DNA from: DATEPR01 sp036279295
GTDB lineage: Bacteria > Actinomycetota > Actinomycetes > Mycobacteriales > Pseudonocardiaceae
NCBI GenBank assembly: GCA_036279295.1
Contig: DASUJK010000190.1
Coordinates: 31,143-95,142, forward strand
DNA length: 64,000 nucleotides
Direction of reading: 5' to 3'
In this document: positions 33,336 through 42,269 of the stretch, piece by piece
Numbering within the stretch: position 1 is the first letter of the stretch
Layout: each line of letters opens with the position of its first letter
The notes under the pieces: generated by a model
What the model was told of the DNA's origin: nothing
Seen by the model: only the letters and a program-made list of their open reading frames with translations
Databases searched by the model: none
Translations under genes and position numbers: made by a program

Positions 33336-36300
33336 GTGTCATCTCGCCGCTGGCTGGCCATGGCCGGGATCATCGGACTCAGCGTCGCCGGCCTGGCCGG
33401 CCCGACCGCAACCACAGCTGCCGCCGCGACCTGCCCCTGGGTCGGGTCGACGGCACCCGTTCCACAACGTGTGGCCCAAGTGCTGGCCCAGCTGACCACC
33501 GCGCAGAAGATCTCGCTGGTGCACGGCACCGGCGGCTCCTACGTCGGCAACACGCCCGCCATCCCGGCACTGTGCATCCCGGCGATCGGCCTGGAGGACG
33601 GACCGGCCGGTGTCGGTGAGGGCCTTGGCGGCGTCACCCAGCTGCCCGCTCCGGTGGCCGCCGCCGCGACCTGGGACACGGCGGCCGAGCAGCAGTACGG
33701 CGCCGTCGTGGGCAGTGAGGAGTTCGGCAAGGGCGCCAGCATCGACCTCGGTCCGACCGTGAACATCATCCGGGATCCGCGCTGGGGCAGGGCATTCGAG
33801 TCGATGTCCGAGGACCCCTACCTGGACGGCCAACTGGGTGCGGCCGAGATCCGGGGCGTGCAGGGCACCGGCGAGCTGGCCCAGGTCAAGCACCTCGGCG
33901 TGTACAACCAGGAGACCAACCGGAACACACCGCAGGACAACGCGGTCATCGACCCGCGCGCCGAGCAGGAGATCTACTTCCCGCAGTTCCAGGCCAGCGT
34001 GCAGCAGGGCGCCGCGTCCTCGGTGATGTGCGCCTACAGCTACGTCAACGGCACCAACGCGTGTGAGAACCCGGTGCTGCTCAACCAGGCGCTGGACACC
34101 GAGTTCAAGTTCCCTGGCTTCGTCACGTCCGACTGGGGCGGCACCCACTCCACCGTGGCCGCCGCCAGCTCGGGCCTGGACATGCAGATGCCCGACGACA
34201 GCTTCTTCGGCGCCGCCCTGCAGACCGCCGTGAACAACGGGCAGGTGTCCATGACCACACTGAACAACATGGTCAGCCGCATCCTGACCGAGGAGTTCAC
34301 GTTCGGCCTGTTCGACAACGGGCCGCACGGCTCGACGACGGCCACCGTGACCAGTGCGGCGCACCAGGCGACCGCAACGCGGATCGCAGAAGAGGGCACG
34401 GTCCTGTTGCGCAACAACGGGAACGTGCTGCCGCTGGGCACCACCACCAAGTCGATCGCGGTGATCGGCACCGACGGCAGCACGGCACCGCGGACCGACG
34501 GCGGCGGCAGCGCAGGCGTCTCGTCGTCCGGCACGGTCACCCCACTGCAGGGCATCACCAGCCGCGCGGGTTCCGGTGTGACGGTCGGATTCTCGGCGGG
34601 CAACTCGGCCAACGACACGCTGCCCGACGTCCCGGCCAGCGCGCTCACCCCGGCCACCGGCACCGGCAGCGGCCTGACCGGGCAGTACTTCAACAACATG
34701 ACGCTGTCCGGCACACCCGCGTTCACCAGGACCGACGCAGGAGTGGACTTCAACTTCAACGGCGCCTCCCCCGGCACCGGCGTCGGCGCGACCCAGTGGT
34801 CGGCCAAGTGGACCGGCAAAGTCACGCCGACCACCACCGGCACCTACACGTTCGCCACCACCAGCGACGACGGCAGCAGGCTGTTCGTCAACGGCCAGGA
34901 GATCATCAACGACTTCCAGGACCAGGCGGCGACCACGACCACCGGCACCATCAACCTGACGGCAGGCGTGCCGGTGTCGATCGAGCTGGACTACTTCCAG
35001 GACGGCGGCGCCAGCCAGGTCAGCCTCGGCTGGGCACCACCCGGCTTCACCACGCCCGCCATCACGGCCGCGGTCAACCTGGCCCGGACGTCGAACGTGG
35101 CCGTGGTGTTCGCGAACAACTTCGAGTCCGAGGGCAGTGACCTCTCCAGCATCGACCTGCCCGGCGACCAGAACCTGCTGATCTCCTCGGTGGCCGCAGC
35201 CAACCCGAACACGATCGTGGTGCTCAACACGGGTTCCGCGGTCACCATGCCGTGGCTGTCGTCGGTGGCCGGGGTGCTGGAGAACTGGTATCCGGGGCAG
35301 ACGGACGGCAGCGCCATCGCGGCTGTGCTGTTCGGTGACGTGAACCCGTCCGGCAAGCTGCCGGTCAGCTTCCCGAAGAGTCTGGCCGACGTGCCGGCGT
35401 CGACGGCGGCGCAGTGGCCGGGTGTCAACGGGAACGTGCAGTACTCCGAGGGTGTCGACGTCGGCTACCGCTGGTACCAGGCGAAGGGCATCGCACCGCT
35501 GTTCCCGTTCGGCTTCGGTTTGTCCTACACCAGCTTCGGCTACAGCGCCCTGCATGTGTCCGCAGTGGACACACACGGCAATGCGACCGTGACGGCGACG
35601 GTGACCAACACCGGCACCGAGGCCGGTTCGGACGTCGCTCAGCTGTACGTCGGTGACCCGGCGACCACCGGTGAGCCGCCGGAGCAGCTGAAGGGCTTCC
35701 AGCGGGTGACACTGCAACCGGGTGCCAGCACCACGGTCAGCTTCCCGGTGTCACTGCACGATCTGGCATTCTGGAACGACGCGACCAGTTCGTGGAACAC
35801 GGCGACCGGTACCTACGGGATCATGGTCGGTGACACGTCGGCCAGCCCGCAGTTGGCCGGCACGCTGGCCGTCACGTCGACGGCGACCGGCAACGCGGTC
35901 ACGGTGACCAACCCGCAGGGCATGAGCAGCCCGGTGGGCACGGCGGCCAGCCTGCCGATCACCGCGTCGGACTCGGCGGCCGGGCAGACGCTCACCTACA
36001 CGGCAGCCGGACTACCGGCCGGCATGACGATCGACGCCAACAGCGGTGTGATCTCCGGTAGCGCGACAACGGCTGGCACCAACACGGTCACGGTCACGGC
36101 GACCGATGCCACCGGAGCCGTCGGCCGCACGACGTTCGTGTGGACGGCGACCAAGCCGGTGGCCACCGCCCCGGCCGGCGCGACCGGGCCGATCGTGGCC
36201 GGGGTGTCGCCGACGCTGTGTGTCGACGACCGGGCGGCGTCCACGGCGAACAACAACCCGATCCAGATCTTCACGTGCAACAACACCGCTGCGCAGTCGT

Positions 36301-36566
36301 GGACGGTGGCCGCCGGCAACACGCTCCAGGTACTCGGCAAGTGCATGGACGTGACGGCTGCGGGCACCGCGAACAACACCAAGGTGCAGTTGTTCGACTG
36401 CAACGGCACCGGCGCGCAGGTCTGGGTGCCACAGGCCAACGGCTCGCTGCTCAACCCGGCGTCCGGTCGCTGTCTCGACGATCCGGGAGCGACAACGACG
36501 GTCAGCACGCAGTTGGGGATCTTCGACTGCAACGGCACGGCGGCACAGCGCTGGACGCTGCCGTGA
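33336..36566 (+). CDS. Large secreted modular GH3 enzyme with PA14, Ig-like and ricin-type lectin domains
   Basis: A 1076-residue exported glycosidase. A signal peptide ends near TTAAAATC. The GH3 barrel (about 40-330) has LEDGPAGVGEG, QVKHLGVYNQETNR and the nucleophile aspartate in GFVTSDWGGTHS. The second GH3 domain is interrupted by a PA14 domain (about 445-570: GQYFNNMTLSGTP, TFATTSDDGSRLFVNGQ). Then come a fibronectin-III-like domain, a putative Ig (He_PIG) domain at about 855-940 (LPAGMTIDANSGVISG) and a C-terminal ricin B lectin domain (about 955-1076) with repeated QxW blocks. The GTG at 33336 has GAGGAGG. The substrate is a beta-glucan or related polymer, unspecified. Confidence 0.9.
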   Translation: MSSRRWLAMAGIIGLSVAGLAGPTATTAAAATCPWVGSTAPVPQRVAQVLAQLTTAQKISLVHGTGGSYVGNTPAIPALCIPAIGLEDGPAGVGEGLGGVTQLPAPVAAAATWDTAAEQQYGAVVGSEEFGKGASIDLGPTVNIIRDPRWGRAFESMSEDPYLDGQLGAAEIRGVQGTGELAQVKHLGVYNQETNRNTPQDNAVIDPRAEQEIYFPQFQASVQQGAASSVMCAYSYVNGTNACENPVLLNQALDTEFKFPGFVTSDWGGTHSTVAAASSGLDMQMPDDSFFGAALQTAVNNGQVSMTTLNNMVSRILTEEFTFGLFDNGPHGSTTATVTSAAHQATATRIAEEGTVLLRNNGNVLPLGTTTKSIAVIGTDGSTAPRTDGGGSAGVSSSGTVTPLQGITSRAGSGVTVGFSAGNSANDTLPDVPASALTPATGTGSGLTGQYFNNMTLSGTPAFTRTDAGVDFNFNGASPGTGVGATQWSAKWTGKVTPTTTGTYTFATTSDDGSRLFVNGQEIINDFQDQAATTTTGTINLTAGVPVSIELDYFQDGGASQVSLGWAPPGFTTPAITAAVNLARTSNVAVVFANNFESEGSDLSSIDLPGDQNLLISSVAAANPNTIVVLNTGSAVTMPWLSSVAGVLENWYPGQTDGSAIAAVLFGDVNPSGKLPVSFPKSLADVPASTAAQWPGVNGNVQYSEGVDVGYRWYQAKGIAPLFPFGFGLSYTSFGYSALHVSAVDTHGNATVTATVTNTGTEAGSDVAQLYVGDPATTGEPPEQLKGFQRVTLQPGASTTVSFPVSLHDLAFWNDATSSWNTATGTYGIMVGDTSASPQLAGTLAVTSTATGNAVTVTNPQGMSSPVGTAASLPITASDSAAGQTLTYTAAGLPAGMTIDANSGVISGSATTAGTNTVTVTATDATGAVGRTTFVWTATKPVATAPAGATGPIVAGVSPTLCVDDRAASTANNNPIQIFTCNNTAAQSWTVAAGNTLQVLGKCMDVTAAGTANNTKVQLFDCNGTGAQVWVPQANGSLLNPASGRCLDDPGATTTVSTQLGIFDCNGTAAQRWTLP

Positions 36567-36574
36567 TGTGAGAC

Positions 36575-36615
36575 GCGAGCATGGCGATCACCGGTACGGT
36601 GATCGCCATGCTCGC
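36575..36615. repeat. Perfect 19-bp inverted repeat with 3-base loop spanning the next gene's start region
   Basis: The arm 36575-36593 is the exact reverse complement of 36597-36615 around GTA. It starts nine bases after the GH3 stop and includes two in-frame ATG codons (36581 and 36608) for the serine hydrolase. It may end the GH3 transcript and also limit translation of the following gene. Confidence 0.85.
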
Positions 36616-37966
36616 CGCCACGGAACAGGCTCTGGACCACAGGATCGCCACCGAGCAGCACGACAACCGGCTGCCGTCGCTGGTGGCTGCCGTGGTGCGC
36701 GACGGAGTGCCGGTGTGGACAGGTGGCCGCGGGCGGGTGGCCGGGACGACACCGACCGAGGACACGCAGTACCGGATCGGCTCGATCACCAAGACGTTCG
36801 TCGGCGTGATGATCATGCGGCTGCGCGACGAGGGCATGCTCAACCTGTCCGATCCACTGCGTACCCACCTGCGGGGCACGTCGTTCGGCGACCGGACCAT
36901 CGGTGAACTGGTGTCCCACGCGGCCGGCATCACGGCCGAGCCGGACGGCGACTGGTGGGAGCGCAGCGACGGCAAGCCGTGGGCCGACCTGGCCGGCGCG
37001 ACCGGTCTGGAGACGATCCGCACGCGGGCCGGGCGCCGGTTCCACTACTCCAATCTCGGTTTCGCGGCACTCGGTGAGGTGGTCGCCAGGCTGCGGCAGA
37101 CCGACTGGTTCACCGCGGTGCGGGACGAGATCCTGGTGCCGCTTGGCATGAATCGGACCACGATGCCGCCGACCGCGCCGCACGCCACCGGTTGGGCCGT
37201 GCACCCGTGGGCCGACGTGCTGCTGCCCGAACCGGCACACGACGCTCGCGGGATGGCCCCGGCCGGCCAACTGTGGTCCACGTCCACCGATCTCGGCAAG
37301 TGGGCGGCGTTCCTGGGTGGCTCATGCGGCGATGTGCTGTCCGCCGACACGTTGACCGAAATGCGTGAACCGGTCGTCGTCGAGGACGGGAACGCCTGGG
37401 TCGAGGGCTACGGCATCGCGCTGCAGCTGCTGCGCGACCGGGGCCGGAGGCTGGCCGGTCACACCGGTTCCATGCCCGGCTTCCTGGCCACGGTGTGGGC
37501 CGATCCCGACGTCGCGACGGGCGCGGTGGCCATGGCGAACACCACGACCGGGGCCGGCATCTCCTCGCTGGTGGCCGACCTGCTGGACATCGTGGCGACA
37601 CACGAACCGAAACAGCCGACCGAGTGGACACCGCTGGCCGAATTCGACCACGACCTGCTCGCGCTGACCGGTCAGTGGTACTGGGGACCGGCCGCCTACG
37701 GCATGCGGCTGGCCGCCGACAACTGGCTCGAACTCAGCCCGCTGAAGGGCGGCTCGCGGTACCGCTTCCGGCCGGAACTGGACGGTACGTGGACCGGTCT
37801 GGACGGCTACTTCGCCGCCGAGCGGCTGCGTGTGATCCGGCGTGCCGACGGCTCGGTGAGCCATCTGGATCTGAACACCTTCGTGCTGACCCGCACGCCG
37901 TATGACCCGTCGGTGCCGATCCCGGGCGGGCTGGACGAGCAGGGTTGGCGCGGGCAGCCTGGCTGA
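36608..37966 (+). CDS. Serine hydrolase of the class C beta-lactamase/DD-peptidase-like family
   Basis: A 452-residue penicillin-binding-fold hydrolase. The catalytic SxxK is in GSITKTFVG at about residue 58 and the YxN motif is FHYSNLGFAALG at about 145; GHTGSMPGF provides the third, HxG-type element. No signal peptide is visible, so it may be cytoplasmic. Such proteins are often esterases or peptidases rather than true beta-lactamases. The start is unclear because both candidate ATGs (36581, 36608) lie in a 19-bp inverted repeat; I took the second. A GTG at 36599 is also in frame. Confidence 0.82.
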   Translation: MLAATEQALDHRIATEQHDNRLPSLVAAVVRDGVPVWTGGRGRVAGTTPTEDTQYRIGSITKTFVGVMIMRLRDEGMLNLSDPLRTHLRGTSFGDRTIGELVSHAAGITAEPDGDWWERSDGKPWADLAGATGLETIRTRAGRRFHYSNLGFAALGEVVARLRQTDWFTAVRDEILVPLGMNRTTMPPTAPHATGWAVHPWADVLLPEPAHDARGMAPAGQLWSTSTDLGKWAAFLGGSCGDVLSADTLTEMREPVVVEDGNAWVEGYGIALQLLRDRGRRLAGHTGSMPGFLATVWADPDVATGAVAMANTTTGAGISSLVADLLDIVATHEPKQPTEWTPLAEFDHDLLALTGQWYWGPAAYGMRLAADNWLELSPLKGGSRYRFRPELDGTWTGLDGYFAAERLRVIRRADGSVSHLDLNTFVLTRTPYDPSVPIPGGLDEQGWRGQPG

Positions 37967-38394
37967 ACGGATCAGCCGCGCTACGCTCGGTGGCCGTAAC
38001 GGACCAGCCCGTTCGGAGCAACGCCACCCCTTTAGCGGAGCGAATTGGGCCCACCATTTTCAGCCGTGGTCCGGTTGCATTGCCGTAGGTCGGTCATATT
38101 GCGATGGATAGCTACTGTGGGTTCATCCGTACCGGCAAGTGAGTGATCCAGCCGTACCCTTTCGAGACATCAATCCCGGAGTACCGCAACGCTTTCGGGT
38201 GACTGCGCCTGTCTGATCAGCGGTGCTAGCGTCGCTGATGTCGAGGCCGGACAACGAATTAACAGGGGTCATTCTCAGGAACCGCAGACAAGCCAATCCG
38301 GGCATATCGCAAATCTGCGCGGTAGCTCGGACGGTGAATCATGTCAGGAATTTGTCCCGAACTGGACCAGAATGTTGAACGGGTGGTGTGCGCA
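37967..38394 (+). other. Intergenic promoter region before the encapsulin cluster
   Basis: About 430 bases without a convincing gene, less GC-rich than the surroundings. It holds a 24-base near-palindrome at 38216-38239 and no clear terminator. The in-frame stretch 38341-38394 could belong to the shell gene if translation starts at the upstream ATG. Confidence 0.5.
38216..38239. promoter_or_regulatory. 24-base near-palindrome upstream of the encapsulin genes
   Basis: ATCAGCGGTGCT faces AGCGTCGCTGAT with 10 of 12 positions pairing. A -10-like TAGCGT (38227-38232) lies in its centre, so a bound factor could control the long encapsulin operon. The factor is unknown; the start codon is 156 bases downstream. 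Confidence 0.45.
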
Positions 38395-39813
38395 GTGACG
38401 CAGTCGGTACAGCAGGAACGTGACGGCGACGACGGGCAGCAGCAACTGAGCCTCGGTACAGCGGCCGCACGCAATCTTTCCACCACGACCAAGACGCCAC
38501 CGCAGATGCAGGGCATCACCACCCGGTGGCTGCTGCGCGTCCTGCCGTGGGTCCAGGTCGGCGGTGGCACCTACCGCGTGAACCGTCGAATGCGGCACAC
38601 CAGCGGAAACGGACGAGTCGCGTTCGGCAACATCGGCGACGACGTGCAGATCGTGGCACCGACGTTGGCCGAACTGCCGGCACTGCGTGGCATCACCGAC
38701 CCCGACCTGTTGCAGACCATCGCGGGCCAGTTCACCCAGACCACCTACCAGGCCGGCGACACCATCGCGACCCAGGACCAGGCCGCCAACCAGCTGATCC
38801 TCATCGCGCACGGCAAGGTGAACACCACCCGGCCCGGCAAGTACGGCGACCTGGCGACGATCGCGACGCTGGCCGACGGCGACCACATCGGCCACGCCAT
38901 GCTGAGCACCGCGGACACCACGTGGCCGTACACGGCGACGGCGGTGACCCCGACGATCACCGTGGCGCTGAGCCGGGAATCGCTGGACCGGCTCATCGGG
39001 CAGCACGCGGAACTCGCCGATTCCATTCGGGACCACACCGCCAGTGCCGCGGCCCACCAGAACGAGCACGGTGAAGCCGGCATCAGCCTGGCCGCCGGGC
39101 ACCAGGGTGAGCACACCCTGGACGGCACGTTCGTGGACTACGAACTGAGCCCACGGGAATATGAACTGTCGATCGCGCAGACCATTCTGCGTATCCACTC
39201 CCGGGTCGCCGATCTCTACAACCAGCCGCACAACCAGACCGAGAACCAGTTGCGCCTCACCGTCGAAGCGCTCCGCGAACGCCAGGAACACGAACTGGTC
39301 AACAATCCTGATTTCGGACTGCTGCACAACGCCGACCTCAGCCAGCGCATTCCGACCCGATCCGGCCCACCGACGCCGGACGACATGGATGATCTGCTGG
39401 CCGCGGTGTGGAAGGACCCCGGCTATCTGCTGGCGCACCCGAAGACAATCGCGGCGTTCGGCCGGGAATGCAGCAAACGCGGCATCTACCCGCAGGGCAT
39501 CGACCTGAACGGGCACAAGGTGCCGGCGTGGCGCGGGGTGCCGTTGTTGCCGTGCAACAAGATTCCGGTCACCGACAACCACACGTCGTCGATCCTCGCG
39601 ATGCGGGTCGGCGAGCAGACCCAGGGTGTCGTCGGGCTGCACCAGACCGGGCTGCCGGACGAGTACGAGCCCGGACTGTCCGTCCGGTTCATGAACATCA
39701 GCGAGCAGGCGATCATCTCCTACCTGGTCACCGCGTACTACTCGGCCGCGATCCTGGTCCCCGACGCCCTCGGCGTGCTGGAGCACGTCGAAATCGGACG
39801 TGGCAATGAGTAG
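38395..39813 (+). CDS. Family 2B encapsulin shell protein, copy 1 (cNMP-binding-domain insertion)
   Basis: A 472-residue shell protein of an HK97-fold nanocompartment. The N-terminal arm has QLSLGTAAARNLSTTTKTPPQ and RWLLRVLPWVQV. A cyclic-nucleotide-binding-like domain (about 75-215; LILIAHGKVN, ADGDHIGHAML) is inserted before the main shell part, which shows YELSIAQTILRIHSRVADLYN, LLAHPKTIAAFGRE and GLHQTGLPDEYEPGLSVRFM. The usual phosphate-cassette residues (GE...RxA) are not seen, so nucleotide binding may be altered or lost. I prefer the GTG at 38395 by comparison with copy 2; the ATG at 38341 would add 18 residues. Confidence 0.9.
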   Translation: MTQSVQQERDGDDGQQQLSLGTAAARNLSTTTKTPPQMQGITTRWLLRVLPWVQVGGGTYRVNRRMRHTSGNGRVAFGNIGDDVQIVAPTLAELPALRGITDPDLLQTIAGQFTQTTYQAGDTIATQDQAANQLILIAHGKVNTTRPGKYGDLATIATLADGDHIGHAMLSTADTTWPYTATAVTPTITVALSRESLDRLIGQHAELADSIRDHTASAAAHQNEHGEAGISLAAGHQGEHTLDGTFVDYELSPREYELSIAQTILRIHSRVADLYNQPHNQTENQLRLTVEALRERQEHELVNNPDFGLLHNADLSQRIPTRSGPPTPDDMDDLLAAVWKDPGYLLAHPKTIAAFGRECSKRGIYPQGIDLNGHKVPAWRGVPLLPCNKIPVTDNHTSSILAMRVGEQTQGVVGLHQTGLPDEYEPGLSVRFMNISEQAIISYLVTAYYSAAILVPDALGVLEHVEIGRGNE

Positions 39814-41200
39814 CCCCGCCGAGGCGGAAACCGACGAGGCCAAGCAGCTCAGCCTCGGTACGGCGGCGGCCAGAAACCTGGCCAGCACGAGCAAGACCCC
39901 ACCGCAGATGCAGGCCGTCACGCCACGGTGGCTGCTGCGTGTGCTGCCGTGGGTGGACGTCGCGGGCGGCACCTACCGGGTCAACCGGCGGCTGACCTAC
40001 CCGGTCGGCACCGGCAAGGTCAGCTTCACGGTGATGGGCGACGACATCCGTGTCGTGCCACCGACCCTGGCCGAACTGCCGGCGCTGCGCGGGGTCACCG
40101 ACGAGGATGTTCTGGCGGCCATCGCAGGCCGGTTCGACCAGGGCGTCTACCAGCCCGGTGACACCATCACCCAGCACGGCGACGCGGCCAACCAGCTGAT
40201 CCTGATCGCGCACGGCAAGGTGGCCACCACCAAGCCGGGCAAGTACGGCGACGACACCAACCTCGGCACCCTGACCGACGGCGACCATCTCGGCCACACG
40301 ATCCTCGCCGGCGAATCGACGTGTCCGCAGACCGCCACCGCGCTGACCAGGACCCTGACGCTGCACCTGACCCGGGAGTCGTTCGACCGCCTGGTCGCCG
40401 ACTATCCGGTGCTCGCCTCCGCCATCGACGAGCACACCAGTGGCAGCACCCCGGACCACAACAAGCACGGTGAGGCCAGCATCGACCTGACCGCGGGCCA
40501 TGCCGGTGAGCAGCTGATCACCGGCACGTTCGTGGACTACGAGCCGCGGCCACGGGAGTACGAACTGTCCATCGCGCAGACCATGCTGCGCATCCACTCC
40601 CGCGTGGCCGACCTGTACAACCAGCCGCACAACCAGACCGAGAACCAGTTGCGGCTCACCGTCCAGGCATTGCGGGAGCGTCAGGAAAGTGAATTGTTGA
40701 ACAATCCTGATTTCGGATTGTTGCGCAACGTGGCTCTCAATCAACGCATCCCCACCCTGGCCGGGCCGCCGACCCCGGACGACATGGACAACCTGATCAC
40801 CAGGCGACGCAAGACCCAGTTCCTGCTGGCCCATCCGAAGGCGATCGCCGCGTTCGGTCGGGAGTGCAACAGCAGGGGCATCTACCCGCAGGAGGCCGAA
40901 CACGAGGGCAAGGCGGTCCGCGCGTGGCGGGGCATTCCGCTGCTGCCCTGCGACAAGATCCCGATCACCGACGACCACACCACGTCGATCGTCGCGATGC
41001 GGACCGGCGAGGACAACCACGGTGTCGTCGGGCTGCACCAGACCGGACTGCCCGACGAGTACGAGCCGGGCATGTCCGTGCGGTTCATGGGGATCAACGA
41101 GCAGGCCGTGCTGTCCTACCTGATCACCGCGTACTACTCGGTCGCGATCCTGGTGCCGGACGCGTTCGGCGTGCTCGAACACGTCGAGATCGGACGCTGA
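39806..41200 (+). CDS. Family 2B encapsulin shell protein, copy 2
   Basis: A 464-residue paralogue of the preceding shell gene, overlapping its end by eight bases and collinear with it throughout: QLSLGTAAARNLASTSKTPPQ, inserted cNMP-like domain (LILIAHGKVATTKPGKYGDD) and GLHQTGLPDEYEPGMSVRFM. It differs mainly in the cNMP-like domain and in the segment before LLAHP (ITRRRKTQF against AAVWKDPGY). Two co-expressed shells suggest a mixed capsid. Known family 2B systems enclose terpenoid enzymes, which fits the next gene. Confidence 0.92.
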   Translation: MSSPAEAETDEAKQLSLGTAAARNLASTSKTPPQMQAVTPRWLLRVLPWVDVAGGTYRVNRRLTYPVGTGKVSFTVMGDDIRVVPPTLAELPALRGVTDEDVLAAIAGRFDQGVYQPGDTITQHGDAANQLILIAHGKVATTKPGKYGDDTNLGTLTDGDHLGHTILAGESTCPQTATALTRTLTLHLTRESFDRLVADYPVLASAIDEHTSGSTPDHNKHGEASIDLTAGHAGEQLITGTFVDYEPRPREYELSIAQTMLRIHSRVADLYNQPHNQTENQLRLTVQALRERQESELLNNPDFGLLRNVALNQRIPTLAGPPTPDDMDNLITRRRKTQFLLAHPKAIAAFGRECNSRGIYPQEAEHEGKAVRAWRGIPLLPCDKIPITDDHTTSIVAMRTGEDNHGVVGLHQTGLPDEYEPGMSVRFMGINEQAVLSYLITAYYSVAILVPDAFGVLEHVEIGR

Positions 41201-41201
41201 C

Positions 41202-42248
41202 ATGGCGGCCCAACGGACCAGAGCCATGGCGGCCGGGCGGCCGGTGGCCGAGGTGCTGGCGTGGGGCCGGGACATGGTGACACCGGCGCTGCGGGCGGCG
41301 GTGGACACGCTGCCCGGATCGATGCGCACCATCTGCGGCTACCACTTCGGCTGGTGGGACGCTGCGGGGCGGCCGACGGCCGAGGACGGCGGCAAGGCGC
41401 TGCGGCCCACGTTGGCGCTGCTGGCCGCGTGCGCGGTCGGCGGATCGCCGGCAGCCGCGGTGCCGGGCGCTGTCGCCGTGGAACTGGTGCACAACTTCTC
41501 GCTGCTGCACGACGACGTGATCGACAGGGACGTCACCCGACGGCACCGGCCGACCGCGTGGTCCGTGTTCGGGGTGAACCCGGCGATCCTGGCCGGGGAT
41601 GCCCTGCTCACGCTGGCCTTCGACGTGCTGGCGGCGAGTGGGCACCCGGCGGCGCGGGAGGGCGTCCGGGCGGTCAGTGCCGTCGTGCAGGAACTGCTCG
41701 ACGGGCAGAGCTCGGACATGGCGTTCGAGCAGCGGACCGACGTCACCCTGGCCGAATGTGTGCGGATGATCGCCGGGAAGACGGGGGCACTGCTGGGCGG
41801 GGCGTGCACGATCGGCGCCTCGTTCGGCGGGGGGACCGTCGAGCAGGTCGCCGGCGCGCGCCGGTTCGGTGAACGGTTGGGCCTGGCGTTCCAACTGGTC
41901 GACGACCTGCTCGGCATCTGGGGCGACCCGATGGTCACCGGCAAGTCGGTGCACTCCGATCTGCGCAGCCGCAAGAAGTCCGTGCCGGTGGTGTCGGCGC
42001 TCAACTCCGGCACTACCGCCGCCGCCGAACTCGCCACGCTCTATCACCAGGAAGAACGGCTGTCCGACGATGAACTGGCCAGGGTCGCCGAACTGGTCGA
42101 GATGGCGGGCGGCCGGTCGTGGACCCAGCTACGAGCCGACGAACTGCTCGCGGAAGCGTTACGGCACTTGGCAACCATCTGCCCCCAGGCGGGTGCGGCC
42201 GGTGAGCTGACCGGACTGGCCCGGCTGGCCACCCACCGCGACCACTGA
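41202..42248 (+). CDS. Polyprenyl diphosphate synthase, family 2 encapsulin cargo type
   Basis: A 348-residue trans-isoprenyl diphosphate synthase. The first aspartate-rich motif is HDDVIDRD at about 104-110 and the second is DDLLGIWGD at about 234-242; GGKALRPTL and GKTGALLGGACTIGASFGG are further signatures. The YHFGWWD stretch near residue 47 is characteristic of the branch found beside family 2 encapsulins. It would elongate IPP/DMAPP to a longer prenyl diphosphate. The N-terminal extension is short (about 25 residues before the fold), unlike the long disordered loading arms described for some cargos. The start is two bases after the shell stop. Confidence 0.9.
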   Translation: MAAQRTRAMAAGRPVAEVLAWGRDMVTPALRAAVDTLPGSMRTICGYHFGWWDAAGRPTAEDGGKALRPTLALLAACAVGGSPAAAVPGAVAVELVHNFSLLHDDVIDRDVTRRHRPTAWSVFGVNPAILAGDALLTLAFDVLAASGHPAAREGVRAVSAVVQELLDGQSSDMAFEQRTDVTLAECVRMIAGKTGALLGGACTIGASFGGGTVEQVAGARRFGERLGLAFQLVDDLLGIWGDPMVTGKSVHSDLRSRKKSVPVVSALNSGTTAAAELATLYHQEERLSDDELARVAELVEMAGGRSWTQLRADELLAEALRHLATICPQAGAAGELTGLARLATHRDH

Positions 42249-42269
42249 CCCATGCAGGAGGCTTCGCCG

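Noticed and set aside
33339..35717. 792-codon open frame antisense to the secreted GH3 gene
   Set aside because: It is an antisense shadow caused by GC-rich third positions; no start signal or domain.
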